From the NCBI GenBank assembly GCA_014529385.2, contig CM043971.1, forward strand, positions 92,764,840 to 92,828,839: a stretch of DNA of 64,000 nucleotides, given 5' to 3'. This document shows, piece by piece, positions 9,650-21,827 of this stretch (position 1 is the first letter of the stretch; the number at the start of each line of letters is the position of its first letter). The DNA comes from Adiantum capillus-veneris (lineage: Eukaryota > Streptophyta > Polypodiopsida > Polypodiales > Pteridaceae). The position numbers and the translations under genes are program-made. The notes below the pieces were generated by a model. It saw nothing but the letters and a program-made list of their open reading frames with translations, had not been told where the DNA came from and made no database searches.

Positions 9650-10535
9650 TGCGAGCATCATAAGGTGATACATTTTTCTGCACCAAGGCCCAAGCCGGCT
9701 TCATGGGTGAGTCGTCTGATATCTTCTAATATGTAGTTGAAGAAAGAGACTCCATAACCTTAGATGTTCCAACTAGGATGTGAAAGCTTGCCAATATCCC
9801 GCTCAACCGCTCCGATCTCTGTCGATCAACATCGTCATCCTCAACATTATCAGCATCCCAACATCTACAAACTAAGAAAGGAAGTTGCTTTGCATCATGC
9901 CGCTGTTGCTAATCATGCGATGACGATGATCAACGAGCTGAGGTAAGGAAACTATTCATGCAGATGGCAAGGTGGAGTCACCCAGACCATCTACATGCAG
10001 CTTAAGCTCCATCTCGAGTTCTGTAATGGAGCAAGAGACGGGATTTATAATGAGAGGCCATAGTCAAGAAGGCCATCAAATATAGAGCAAGAGTCCGAGT
10101 GCTCCGGTCAGTATTGTGGGGTCTTCTTTGCAAGCCTCTACCGCATTTGCACAAATACCAAGGACTGCCACCGACTGCCTGTTGTATGTGAATGGACGAC
10201 ACCCAGCATCATCGGTCGGGGGCCAGTAGTGGCTCGTTTTTCCCTCCTTTTTTATGCTCCCCGCTCTGATCTACTACGAAGTCCCTGGTGTTTGCAACCT
10301 TTGTTGCCTCCCCTGCGCCACAACTATGCACACCTCTCAGAGCAGCTCGCTGTCCATGGACTCCCACCAACCCATTGGCTACTCGGAGCAGCCTGCTTTC
10401 CATGGACTCCCACCAACCCAGTGGCTGTACCCTAGGCATCTCAACCACCAACGACACCATAGGGGATTGCGCTTTGCAGCCAAGACACATCAAAGACATG
10501 GTGTCGCAAAAAAGAAGACAGAGAGTGAATGTAAC

Positions 10536-10538
<3 letters not shown>

Positions 10539-10571
<33 letters not shown>
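10539..10571. repeat. (GA)n microsatellite
   Basis: About 16 GA units. Confidence 0.95.
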
Positions 10572-10574
<3 letters not shown>

Positions 10575-11050
10575 GGGGTGGGGGGTGACATAGCGGACGC
10601 GATTGCAGGCATCGTGCTTCGGGATGGGGGGGCCACACAGTGGTGTGGCGTAGCAGAGCAAGTCCACGACTCTCAGCAATCCCTTCTATTGAAAACAAAA
10701 GTACGTGGGCGGTACCAGAGCAATGAAAGCGAGAGAAAGGGAAGAGGAAAAAAGTTGTTTCTTCACAGCAGCAGGATTCTCAAGGTTTTCGGTCTCTACA
10801 CACACCACCATATGCATACACTTTGCACACACGCACATGTAAGAGATTGCGCAACTTGTACATAGAATGATCTAGGTAATGTCTGTAATAGCTTGCTCTT
10901 AGAGATCCCACTCTTTTATTTCTATTATGAGATGCATGCTTGAGGTCTAATGCAATTGTAGACCATTGATATTGTTTTGCAAGTACTCATTTGTTTGGAT
11001 AACCTCGTCTTTTTGGTTATGTTTTAAGTTTTTTTTGCATAAATCTAATT

Positions 11051-11073
11051 GCAGGCCTCGTGATTTTATCACT
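11051..11073 (+). repeat. Dispersed motif, copy 1
   Basis: GCAGGCCTCGTGATTTTATC followed by ACT and a T-rich tract. Close copies lie at 13327, 29185, 29299 and, inverted, at 29811. Confidence 0.7.
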
Positions 11074-11631
11074 TTTTTTTCTCTTGTTTCCTTGGCTTCA
11101 AAAAATTTAAAACCTACTACTATCGTTCAAGATTCCTTTATCGTGTGTTCTAAACTTTACGGCCATCACTTTGTTAAGGGTGCACATGCCAAGGCAGAGG
11201 CAGACATGGTGATCATGGTGGATCCCCTTAATGATGCTTGCCATGTCATTGAAGGCTCTTGCCCCTTTTCTAGCACAAGGCTCTTTCCTATCATACTTAG
11301 ATCAATGGATGCCGGCCTTTATCATCCGGTGCGAAAGAACTTCACCCTCTTGAGATATCTGTAATGATTGCATGAAGCATGGAGGTCTCCTCCTTGCCAC
11401 CTCCAAGGTCCGTCCTGACTCGTAAGGTCTTGGATGCTACCATCTCTCAGATCTAGAAGTCTTTGGAGATCATGCCAAGATGGGAGGCGCGAGTAGCTTT
11501 CGGGTTTTAGATGGGGAAGGGCCGTCTATGGCACACAATGATTTGGCCCCTTGAGGGCTCAACCCCCCACATGCCTGACTAACACTATGAGCAACCCTTG
11601 GGCAGCAATCCTAAATATCATTGTAGTTGTG

Positions 11632-11634
<3 letters not shown>

Positions 11635-11699
<65 letters not shown>
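11635..11699. repeat. (GA)n microsatellite
   Basis: About 32 uninterrupted GA units. Confidence 0.97.
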
Positions 11700-11702
<3 letters not shown>

Positions 11703-12560
11703 GAGGTCATGACAATCACAATGTATGATCATGTGTTGAAATTCGCTTCCAACCTCTCCAGCAACAAAAGACCATTGCAAGATCTCTCGCACCAAGGATT
11801 GACCTTTGTGTCTGGACATTCCACACATGACTACACAGTTTCATTTTTCCACTCTAGCATCTCACTTATTCAAGATATTTTTGAATAAAAAATGATGGGG
11901 TCTTGTTATAACTATATTCTATCTATATTTGTTATCTACTACTTGATTAAAATGAGACATGTAGCTACCATGGTGGAGAGATGCCAAGCAAGCTACACTA
12001 ATTACAGCATCGGTATCCTTCGTCTAGGAAGACCTCCATGATAGCACTTAATGGAACCCAAAGGGCTTCCCGCTTCTAAAGGATTGCTACCTCTCAGTCA
12101 GTCTGCTTCCTTGATAGTGGCTGCTTGGAAATGAAAAGGGGTTTGTGGTGGCTGCCTTGGCTTCTTGCTGATAGTCGAGTGCCTTGCACCTTCTTTACGG
12201 TTAGTGATGCTATATATAGCTACACTATGTATGTTGCCTTCGTTTGCTTCCACATGCAAGTTGTAGTTGTCTACTTGGTCACCACTCATGTAGCTGCCTA
12301 CTTGGTTGCCACTCTATTCGATCCGCGTGGGAGCCTCCTACTCTCCATCTTCAACTTTAGACTAGCTCGCAAGTGAAGGCTTGCCTGCTCTATCCTCCAA
12401 CACAAAGAGAGTAGCTGGGATTATCTTTTGAAATTGGTGTCAAATGTACCGATGAAATTATTATATTATACAAAATTTTAATGGTAGAATGGTTGGACTT
12501 GTACACTCCACTGACTACCCATTGAAGCTTTATTAGCGTTGGGGCTAGGAAGATTAAGCA

Positions 12561-12562
<2 letters not shown>

Positions 12563-12598
<36 letters not shown>
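12563..12598. repeat. (CT)n microsatellite
   Basis: About 18 CT units. Confidence 0.95.
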
Positions 12599-12600
<2 letters not shown>

Positions 12601-12791
12601 AATAGTGTGTATACACGCTCGCAATGAAGGTCATCATCTTCTCAAAATGGGGGACCATTGAGGGTGTGTGTGTTTTTCCCATATGTCAAAAGAGTGTCAA
12701 GTTAAACGTAGCTATGAGAAGACATATGGGTGCATATTGCTACCCTAGATGCATGTGTCAAATGGAGAACCATCGTGTTTAGTCTACTAAT

Positions 12792-12945
12792 GTTGTGGGT
12801 GTGGTGCAGTTGGTGAATATGCCACCAAGCATACCCTCACTGAGTAGTAACTAATCAAGATTATGGATGTGGTGCAGTTGATGGATATGCTTCCAAGCAT
12901 GCCCTCATTGAGTAGAAACTGATTGAGATTGTCGAAGAGCATGAC
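12792..12945 (+). repeat. Tandem duplication of about 72 bp
   Basis: Two adjacent imperfect copies each contain GGTGTGGTGCAGTTG or GATGTGGTGCAGTTG and then …AAGCAT(A/G)CCCTCA(C/T)TGAGTAG. The second copy runs into the coding-like remnant at 12874-13106. Confidence 0.75.
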
Positions 12946-13106
12946 ACAAAGAGAGATGACATGTGTTACTCCACCTTTCGAGAGCCAATAGCAATGGTCA
13001 CACCCATGAATGAGCAAAAGAAAGAGGTGGAAGAATCAGCAATAGCTGCAGTGAAGAAGATGATAGTTAGAAGCGGATTGAGAGGGAAATCAAACAATCG
13101 TATTTG
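12874..13106 (+). pseudogene. Coding-like remnant, unknown
   Basis: The frame reads VDGYASKHALIE, one TAG, then about 63 open codons (KLIEIVEEHDTKRDDM … GLRGKSNNRI) to TGA. Composition is protein-like (charged, few low-complexity runs), but I recognise no domain and there is no start codon or splice context that I can defend. Confidence 0.25.
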
Positions 13107-13326
13107 AAGACCGTAGTGAGAATGTATCATGTGTAGAGCACATGATTCCGCGTCTTGCGCATCTGAGCACACACTGCCTTATTTTTACACACACACACAT
13201 GCCCATGGTTATTGCAGTCTACTCAATGAATAGCAATTTCTTGGAGACTGACCCTCCCACACTCTCCCTCCCTCTTTTCTACATTAAAATGGTGGTCTTG
13301 TTTACCTTCCATTTGTGCTCTAAATG

Positions 13327-13350
13327 GCAGGCCTCGTGATTTTATCACTT
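13327..13350 (+). repeat. Dispersed motif, copy 2
   Basis: GCAGGCCTCGTGATTTTATC then ACTTGTTTT; identical over 23 bases to the copy at 11051. Confidence 0.75.
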
Positions 13351-13471
13351 GTTTTACTTCATTTTATTTTGTACCTATTGTATTAGATCCACCAAGTTGG
13401 TGATTGTATCCGTTTGCTCTCATTGGTCATTTTGGCCTTTTGAAGACGGCTAATATAACATTTCATTTCAT

Positions 13472-13476
<5 letters not shown>

Positions 13477-13508
<32 letters not shown>
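13477..13508. repeat. (CT)n microsatellite
   Basis: About 16 CT units. Confidence 0.95.
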
Positions 13509-13879
13509 ATCCACGACTGCACTATTCGGCGTCGAGCCTACTCAGGCAGCACAAGTCTCCCTCTCCCTACCTACCTACCTCTCGCGCGGTCGGGAAAACG
13601 GCAAATTCTCTCAAGCTCGCACTTTATACCTTATCGCCCTACATGGGGCCTGTCAACTAGCACCCGCCAATCTATTGGCCATCGGGCATTTAAGGCATAG
13701 CTTGCACACATATTCAGGCATAATCCTCACTGCCTCATAGTGCAAGAGGTTCCATCGACTAATCAATAGCCAGTCGTAGAGAGAGAGATGTAAATCAACG
13801 CTGGTGTTTCTGGCACACAATAGAAAATTTAATGTGCATATCATGCAATACAAAGCTTAATATGGATAATTTGAATATA

Positions 13880-13931
13880 CGTGTGTGTGTGTGTGTGTGT
13901 GAGGGGAGAGAGAGAGAGAGAGAGAGGGAGA
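13880..13931. repeat. Compound (GT)n-(GA)n microsatellite
   Basis: About 11 GT units are followed by GAGGG and about 11 GA units. Confidence 0.95.
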
Positions 13932-14464
13932 GGATGCCAAGGATCAGTATTGCCATGTATCTGCCCAGCCTTCATAGAGGTGCCATCCAGCTGTGGGACC
14001 AATGTTCGGGAAAAATGTGTCTCAGCTTAATATCGTGTCATTTTCAATTTCCAAAATGCCGATTGAGTGCAAGGGGAAAAGGAGAAATTTTGCCCCAAAA
14101 CAGAGAAAATAGTGTAGAAACTTGAAAAAGTAACCTAATTTTTAAAAATTTTCTCTTGGCAAATTCAAGGAAAGGAATTTTGTATGTTTGAAAAAATGAT
14201 TTTTCCCGAACACTTTGTGGGACTACCAATCTGATACCCTCCTCCACTCCTTCCATAATGCCCACTATGGCCAACCTATGGGCATATGCCACAATCGATG
14301 AATTCCAAGGTACGATGCTCGAGAGGAAAGTTGTTTTTAGCAGATCCGGAGCAAGGGTAGATCCCAAAAAACCAAAATGGTCCTTGTTTCTACAATGCAC
14401 ATAATCGACCATGCCAGATCAAGATCGCCCCTATTGTTGGAGATGAGAAGCCCGTGGAAGGGGA

Positions 14465-14465
<1 letters not shown>

Positions 14466-14558
<93 letters not shown>
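14466..14558. repeat. (GA)n microsatellite, longest in the left half
   Basis: About 46 GA units. They are followed by two tandem 46-bp units, each ending in a short GA run. Confidence 0.97.
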
Positions 14559-14560
<2 letters not shown>

Positions 14561-15219
14561 CTCTATCAACGCAACAGTGTAGACTCACTGTAGAGAGAGA
14601 GAGAGAATGCTTTGTCAACGCAACAGTGTATAATCACTATAGAGAGAGCAAGAGTGTGTATGCAGGTGGACTCTGAAGTCTATTGTGATGCTTGCTCATT
14701 TGAATGCAGCGTATGTAGTCTAAAGAAATCAGTGATCTCCCTCTGTGAGTGTCTCCTACTGTTGGGTCTCCTAAAGAGGCTCTCTCTACCAGCTCCATTT
14801 AAAATAGTCCAAGGAATCTTTGATCTTGGTATCTCATAACTTTGGCGAGTGTTCCAAAACCCTCTTTGAATAGGCAGTGGAAGCAAGGGGTTTGAGGGTA
14901 AGAGGGGCCATGCCGCCGCTGAAGGCGGTGCCGTTTTATACTAGTCTTTATTAAAGGGTTTTTAATTTCCTATAGAGTTATGTCCCAAACAACCTTTGAA
15001 CACTTTTCCTTCCCCAATTTTACATAGAATTTGAAAAGCAACCCATGTACCATTTTTAACTAGTCCTAATTCCCAATCCTAAGTTAAGGATAAAGGAAAC
15101 AAGTAACAAAAGTACTAAAAGGTCATCCAAGCATCTTCTCAATAAGAAAACGGGCTCAATCCTTGATATGATGGTCGCTCCGAAACGAAAAGAACTCGTA
15201 AAGAAAGCCATAATGGCTC

Positions 15220-15460
15220 ACATACTCGGGTGGCGGGCTCTTCCCATACACTCAAACTGAATTACGGCACCTAGCCCTATGCCATGTTTGGAACATATGT
15301 GACAAGTTTTCCAATAATGCATGCCAATATCCATTGAAACCAAAATAGGCCTGTACCCATGTCTTTTTAATAAGAATCTTGAAAGATCCCTTGGACTAAG
15401 GGTACCCCGACACGAGAGGGGGTTATCCTTTTTTGCTTTACTCCCTCCAAACCGCACATG
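15220..15460 (-). pseudogene. Possible retroelement fragment (integrase zinc-finger-like)
   Basis: The minus-strand frame contains GMHYWKTCHICSKHGIGLG. The H…CxxC spacing is loosely like the integrase HHCC finger of LTR elements. No further domain is seen on either side, so this is weak. Confidence 0.2.
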
Positions 15461-16094
15461 TAAAAAATTACCCCCATTCCCTTTTTGGCGTGCCCAAAGG
15501 GAAAAGGCTATAGAGATTCCTTCTCTTTTTGCTGACTAAAATAGAAAAAAAAATATGTTGTATTTTCATACATTTTTTGGTAGGCCAAAAATGGTGATTG
15601 GTTGAAATAAGATAGTAGGCACTCGTTTAACATTTAACTAAAGAGTGTGTAAATCTAATGATGGACAGGTCTTTAATTTTGAAATATGAAGTGAATGCTC
15701 ATTTACAAGGAAAGGAGCCATAGTGAGCACTCATGAGAGAGTTATAGGTGGTGGTTCTTTTCTTTTAAAAGTACTCACATAAGAGATTTTTTCAGGATCC
15801 TTTATTCAATTGCAATGTGCTCTAAAACATAGTCCTTTTTTTGTGCAATCTATAGGAGCAAGTGTGATGTGTGTAAAGGTTTCCAGATGCACCGAAGTGG
15901 TGGTGAATCTTATCTTTAAATCATAAGTGACGCTCTACAATTTTTTGGGTCATCACAAAAAGACGTTCACACATGGAAACATGATTCTTTGAAGTTTAAA
16001 GTAGGGTGGATGGATGAGTGACTCTCTGTAGATTTGCAAGATTTGTAACATAGCTCGTGCATCATCCCTCCTGTGCGTCACTTATGTGTGTAGT

Positions 16095-16098
<4 letters not shown>

Positions 16099-16148
<50 letters not shown>

Positions 16149-16168
16149 CCTCTCTCTCTCTCTCTCTC
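16099..16168. repeat. (CT)n microsatellite
   Basis: About 34 CT units with one CCCTCC interruption. Confidence 0.95.
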
Positions 16169-17279
16169 TATCTTCAGACCTTGAGTCGGGATCGGCATAT
16201 ACACATAAGAAAGGCCCATGAGCGGGTGCATTGCGCTAGCTCAGAGAGCTCCTCCATTAGGCCTAGTGCTAAGTCTATGTCACTTTTGATTTTATCTCAG
16301 AACAGTATCTTGCAGGAGTTGTCCCAAGAAAATGCGCTCCCCTGCCATTGTTGAATTATTCCAAGATCTTGATCTCTCGCAACTTCCCTTGGACTCCTTC
16401 AACGTCAGCACCCTCTTTCCTCCTCTCTCTCATCACCGCTCTCAAGAGCTCTTATCAGTTTGCTACATGATACAAGCGTCTTTAGGGGTCGTGCAAGGGA
16501 ACAATGGCTGGTGCCATGATGGAAAAGGTTGCAGCCGAGGGCTCCAGGGATGTTGATGGCGATATTGTGCATGAAGAGCGGATGGAAACTGTGTCAACTG
16601 TGGAAATAAAGAGATGGATCCTCTTATTGTGTGTCTTACCCCTATACATGCAATATGTCATATGTGCATGAGTTTGAGGATCAAATCTTGTTCCCACAGT
16701 AGCTACACAGTGCATCCTTGCTTTGGTGCCATTTTTGCTAGAGAGAATCTAGTAGTAGATTCTGAGGTAGATGCGACCAGACTACCTGCCCTAGAAAGAG
16801 AGTGTGTGAATCTGGTAGTAGAGTACTAAGGTGAGGGTTGCAATGGGGTACACACAAGCCAATCGATCACGAGCTCGAGGTAACATGCGGAGTGCAAGGG
16901 CCAGGTTGCAGGGACTTTGGTGGAAGCACGTACTAGAGTGAATGCAGAGGTCGTGGGCAAGCAAGGCAATGTAGTGTAGGCAAAGCGAGGGCTCCATATG
17001 GATTTGACCCTGGCGTATCTGGTTGTTTCATGCGAGGGACTACCTATCTCAAGGATGGAGCACACTAGAAAGAATGAGTTGCAATTGATCAACAAGAGAC
17101 TGTGTTTAAACCCTAGTGCTACTTCAGTAGCTGCTCGGAATCCCACTACTTCAGAATCGTAGTTCTCATTAGCCTTTGCTATAGAAAACTTGTTTATTAA
17201 AGGCGAAGCTGTATAGCTTATGAGGATAGAGAGGGAGAGTGAATGAGCGAAGGGTATGGGGCTCTAGAGTAGGCTTATG

Positions 17280-17284
<5 letters not shown>

Positions 17285-17328
<44 letters not shown>
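17285..17328. repeat. (GA)n microsatellite
   Basis: About 22 GA units. Confidence 0.95.
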
Positions 17329-17332
<4 letters not shown>

Positions 17333-17740
17333 TGAGAAGGAGCAAAGGGTAGGGGCAGTAGAGAGACCCCAAGGAGAGGTGTCCTTTGGGCTCCCTGCTC
17401 ACAGTTTGTTTGGTCCCATGCTCTCTTTCTTGCACTTGTGAACCTAATCTTTACGCTTCCCGTCCCCATTCATGCAACAAGTGTTCTTCTTGATTTCAAT
17501 GGCATGCGCACTACACTATGCGAAATATAATGTATGTTTATCTTGTTGAAAAATTGAACCCGTAGTTGTGCCTCATTGCTTGTTACACGAGAAGACATAA
17601 AGACTACATCCATTGCATGCGTCGGACAGCTTGGCAATGAGGCAACATCTGATCACAGATTAGCTAGTGCAAGGACGCTTTAAAGAGAAGAAAATGCTAA
17701 ATTGCGACAAGAACAATTGCTTAGGGTCATTCCCATCAAT

Positions 17741-18010
17741 TACTACAAGACGTCGTGCAGAAATCGGTGCAAGTACCGATGAAATAAAGTTACTTTCTAA
17801 ACTAAAAAGCGTTGAAATAGGCCTCGGAAGAGACCGGTATCATAGCGTCGGTATGACCATCGGTATAGCTTACGTCAGAATAAAACTTCAAATACGCGTC
17901 CAATAGACAACTAATAAAGACTAGTATTTGTATAGTATATTCTGATGCTCATACTGTTGCCTTTACCGACGCTCATACCGTTGCCTGTACCGACGACCAA
18001 ATCTGCAAAA
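17741..18010. repeat. CACTA subterminal repeat region, left
   Basis: Short motifs recur in both orientations: GTACCGATG, ACCGGTATCATAGCGTCGGT, ACCATCGGTATAG, TACCGACGCTCATACCG and TACCGACGACC. In En/Spm elements such subterminal motifs are binding sites of the TNPA-type protein. Confidence 0.6.
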
Positions 18011-18179
18011 TTTTTTTGGGTAGAGAGAGTTGGGAACTAATGTTGCATGTACTGCAGCAAAAGAAAACAGCCCTCTCCGCCCAAAGGAAGAGTGCACAAG
18101 CAACTGCACTCCACCTACAAGCTGACACTAAAGAGCGAGTGTATGGCAATCAGCAAAATTGTAAGAATAACATAATATG

Positions 18180-18530
18180 TTAACATAATTAAAACATGAG
18201 TCGAAAATTGTAAAACCATAAACATAACATGTTTGACATACCATAACCTGTTTTTCATACCATAAACATAACAGCCATACCATCGCATAACCATAACCTT
18301 AACCATCACATGATTGCTATACCATCATAGCAAAACCATAACCGTCACCTGATTGCCATACCATCATTGCACAACCATAACCATAACCAAAACCATAACC
18401 ATAACCATCACATGATTTCCATACCATCATAGCAAAACCATAATCCTAAGTTGACTATCAAACCTTAACCATAACATCTGTGCCATACCATAAACATAAC
18501 CATAAACCATAAACATAAGCACTACAAAAC
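18180..18530. repeat. Degenerate (ACCATA)n-type tandem repeat
   Basis: The stretch repeats ATAACCATAACC and related words (CCATACCATCATAGCA, ACATAACC) with many variants. It lies between the left subterminal region and the TNPA-like gene. Confidence 0.8.
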
Positions 18531-18779
18531 TGTACATATGTACAATCACTAAGTGAGAAGACCCTCATGGTAATGCCTCGCAATCAACTTCCTCTCCCTC
18601 CTCATGCAGCTGGGTCAAAAGGGCCACAAGTCCATGCTTGTACCCATACTTCTCCTCTCGGCGTGTCGGAAGGCGCTTCACGGCAACTTCCTACAAAATT
18701 ATGGTTTAATCATTAGATAAATCATAAAATAACATATATATCATCAATAATTTAAAGTATACGTATAATACTTACAAAC

Positions 18780-19658
18780 TCATGTCAAAGTGTATCGTAG
18801 CCTCCACTCCCAAGATGTGATGCTCCAGCAAAGTGCTCTGGCTGCATCTCTCTGCTGATGAAATCTATCAGGATTGTCTTGTGTCTCTCGTGCAACCCCC
18901 GTCCACTCCTCTACGTCCAACCATGACGGCTTGGGACAGTCGTCATTGTACCTATCTCTCGCCTCTGACCCACGATGTGACATTGTGGACTTCGCCACGC
19001 TCAAAATCCAGTTGTTCGAGACTAGACCATACCCCTCTGCCGGCCTGTACTCTCTCTGAATGGCCTCGACGATGTAATTCTTTCTCTCAAGATCGAGGTT
19101 ACCCAAATATCCATCACAGAGTGACCAAACTCAATCGTACAGAGCTATCGAATCCTCTGTCGCATGGCCTTTTTGACCCAATCTGCCACAACAATCCCAT
19201 CCTTGCTCTGTACACCTTGCTAGGATCATGCTCGTGTGATCCCCAAGGTGTATGTGGTGTGCCGATCGGTGAACTATCTACTGAAGAGAGTGGTGGATGC
19301 TCTCTCGGTGGTGTGGACGCATCGGTAGAACCACTACCACATCAACCACCGCCTCCACAATGACGCCTACCTCGTCTCGAGGATGAACCACCCATTGGTG
19401 TAGCGGCAAACGAGTGCTAGGCGTAGGGGGCACACTAGACTGAGGTGTAGGGCCACTCGATGTAGGGACCACACTAGTCCCGAGCGTAGGGTCGGTCGTA
19501 GTAGGTCTAGAGGGACCTGCATCCCAAAGGTGCTTTGCCATCGCGATCTGCTCTTGTGTGAACTGAGACAAAATCGAGACCATCTTCTCGGGTGACATGC
19601 CGGCCGGAGTGACAGGAAAAATAAAACTAGGAGAGTATGGCTCATCGTCATCGCACAT
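18780..19658 (-). pseudogene. TNPA-like CACTA transposon protein (Transposase_24-like)
   Basis: Two open blocks (19658-19278 and 19106-18780) appear to be parts of one minus-strand gene. The first is acidic then Ser/Thr/Pro-rich (MCDDDEPYSPSF, EQIAMAKHLWDAG). The second has the C-terminal block of plant Ptta/En/Spm proteins: PAEGYGLVSNNW, CPKPSWLDVEEW, RETQDNPDRFHQQRDAARA. The family binds subterminal repeats and assists transposition. A frame change or intron at about 19107-19277 is unresolved. Confidence 0.55.
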
Positions 19659-19810
19659 GGCTAATCATACACAAACAACACCCACAAAATACATTAGTTT
19701 ACATAAGGAATGCTTAATCAATACAAATAACAAATCAACGAAACTGCTACACAAATGACAACATCTAAAGTATATTGTAGACTAATAAAAAGAGCTTTAC
19801 AAAAGGTTTC

Positions 19811-20258
19811 CTAGAAAAAGTCATTAGTTAATTTCTCATCCTCTATGAGATCTGATGCACCAAAGATTTCTATCTCAATCTGTACTTCTGCATCTTCATC
19901 ATCAAACTCTACTTCTTCGTTGCTCTCCGCATCAGCTTCACTATTTGACACCTCATCTCTAGGTTCAGAAAATTGCTCAATGCTGACATCCACCTCAAAA
20001 TCTAAACTTAAAGTTGGAGTCGGTCATGTGCTTTGTTCATGAATCACCTCTTTGACCTCAACATCCAATCCTTCATACACTTGCTTGCTACGTGGAGCAA
20101 CTTGAACGACATAGAGCCAGCATGGTTTAGATAGATCATTATCATCATTTCCTGTCCATAGTGGATCGTGTATGAACACAACTTGTTCACAATGCTGCGG
20201 AAGTACGAATGTATCCCGCACATCTGTCCACACCCGCCTAGAGTTCACTTGAATCAAT
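19811..20258 (-). pseudogene. DUF4216-like region of CACTA protein, C-terminal part
   Basis: The minus frame from the Copia junction reads VNSRRVWTDVRDTFVLPQHC, EQVVFIHDPLW, CWLYVVQVAPRSKQ, then an acidic tail (NSEADAESNEEVEFDDEDAE). The same order occurs in the CACTA element at 31422-38895 (TDLRDTFVLPEHCEQ, VIFHP, YVIEVAPRSAQ). The upstream part of this region lies on the other side of the nested Copia element, at 23779-23870. Confidence 0.65.
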
Positions 20259-20436
20259 TGAAGGAACTGTGCAGGAGAGAAGAGGAAGGAGAAGAGCACA
20301 CGACACACAGATATGGGTGGGGAGACTCAATCAGTGAGCATCCCCCTATACACTTATGCTATGTATAAGGTATACAAGTCAGTGGGCACCCAGACTCTGG
20401 GCGGCCGGGCAAGGCACATGCGCCTATACCCCAACA
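20259..20436 (-). repeat. Copia 3' LTR (178 bp)
   Basis: In minus orientation it runs TGTTGGGGTATAGGCG … CCTTCA and aligns with 1272-1461 apart from small indels. Inside the element it is preceded by the polypurine tract. Confidence 0.85.
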
Positions 20437-20450
20437 GCCTCCCACTTAAA
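20437..20450 (-). promoter_or_regulatory. Copia polypurine tract
   Basis: The minus strand reads TTTAAGTGGGAGGC immediately before the LTR start TGTTGGGG. Confidence 0.75.
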
Positions 20451-20515
20451 GGTGACTGTGCCTTTAAGCAAGGGAACCTAGTCTAAAGACTACAAAAGGC
20501 GACAGAAAGTCGCTC

Positions 20516-20866
20516 TCAACCGATGCCCACTGGCTGGCAGTGATCGTGTGCATCCGGCTGTCTTGCTCCCGTGTAAGTCCATACACCACCAGACGTACCG
20601 CACACGTACTGCAAGTATGTACGCAATACATGCATATCTCCCTCATGCACTATGCCATTATCAGTCAACAAACGACTGACAACCCTGACTACAAATAGTC
20701 CCACTACAGCTATGATATCGGGTCTCAAGATCAGCATCTCATACATGAGACCACCGAATGCCGATGCAATGCTAGCGGACCTTGCTAGCTCTACAGAGCA
20801 TGCATCAACATATATATCCCTGGCAATAGGCATCTCTGACTGACAAGGCGTGTCAGCCACATTCAT
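20516..20866 (-). pseudogene. Copia RT/RNase H connection remnant
   Basis: The open stretch includes ASAFGGLMYEMLILRPDI, VVSRLLTDNG and HVLRTYLQYVCGTSGGVW, corresponding to the conserved region between RT and RNase H of Copia pol. RT palm, YVDD and integrase are absent between this and the protease, showing an internal deletion. Confidence 0.75.
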
Positions 20867-21397
20867 CTCCTGACTGTCCGCAAAAGACGCATCAACCTGT
20901 CATGCAACCTCAGAACAAACCAGCTGCTCTAGGTGTCTGCTGGAAGACATATCCTGCACAACCATATCCCCATGCTCACTATCGATCATAGAAAGGAATG
21001 ATTGCATAATCGCTGACGTCTCGGACTCCTCTGCAATCATCCATTGTAAACATGACCACTCAATCTGCTGTGACTCACTAGAGCTCTCGTGCTCTAACTC
21101 CTTATGCATAGACTCTTGCACAACTGACTCCTGTCGTGACTCACTAGAGCAAGACCACTCTACCTGTCTATCCTGCATAGAAGTATCTCGCACAACTGAC
21201 TCTCTGCTTTACTCAGTCACTAGCAAAGCATGCGTGTCTGACTCTGTCACCTCTCTGTGTGACTGCTCAAGTCGTGCCCCAACTGTGTGCACAACGAGCT
21301 CACTACTCTGCACTCCATGCAAAGCACCCTGCAACCTATGAGCAAAAGAGATTGTCCGGGTCTCTCGCTCTCTGCATGGCTGTAACAAGATTGAGAC

Positions 21398-21754
21398 TCA
21401 ACCATCTAGCACCAGTAATACGTGCAATGGGTACCATGTGCCAACTCTAGCACCTCTCGCAATCACCAGCGAACCCAAATGCAATGCAAAAGATCGCTCA
21501 AGCAACGATACCTGACATCCACTATCTCTGAGCTGACCAACGGAGATCAAACTCATCGTCAAATATGGCACATGACTCACATCTCTGAGCACGTACGATG
21601 CACCGCTCGATAATGACAGTCTCACATCTCCTGAACCATCAATCTCATGCAGTGACCCATCTACCAATCGCACACTATCATGCACTCTGCTAGAATAGCT
21701 ACTGAACCATTCACGATACGGAGTGACATGAAAAGTAGCATCCTTGTCTAGCAC
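21398..21754 (-). pseudogene. Copia protease region, active site lost
   Basis: The frame reads LDKDATFHVTPYREWFSSYS, then VRLVDGS, VLRDVSHVPYLTMSLISVGQ and ARGARVGTWYPLHVL. This is the Copia aspartic protease and the pre-integrase start. The usual D-S-G-A active site is D-K-D-A here, so it should be inactive. Confidence 0.8.
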
Positions 21755-21827
21755 CCACTACAAAAGAAGTGCACTATCCTCAGACGTCAAAAAATTAGGA
21801 GTAATACAGGAAGCAAATGTAACCTCA

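Larger units (their letters stand above)
9650..17737. other. Gene-poor, microsatellite-rich region
   Basis: I find no convincing gene in this 8-kb stretch. It is dominated by (GA)n/(CT)n tracts listed separately, two copies of a dispersed GCAGGCCTCGTGATTTT motif (11051, 13327), a short coding-like remnant (12874-13106) and a possible retroelement fragment (15220-15460). The open frames at 10209-10865 come from low-complexity and GA-repeat sequence. Two 46-bp units with CAACGCAACAGTGTA follow the GA tract at 14559-14650. Confidence 0.6.

Noticed and set aside
10209-10865. Overlapping open frames of 68-203 codons on both strands
   Set aside because: They include a GA tract and a short tandem repeat, have no domain, and neither strand has splice or codon support.
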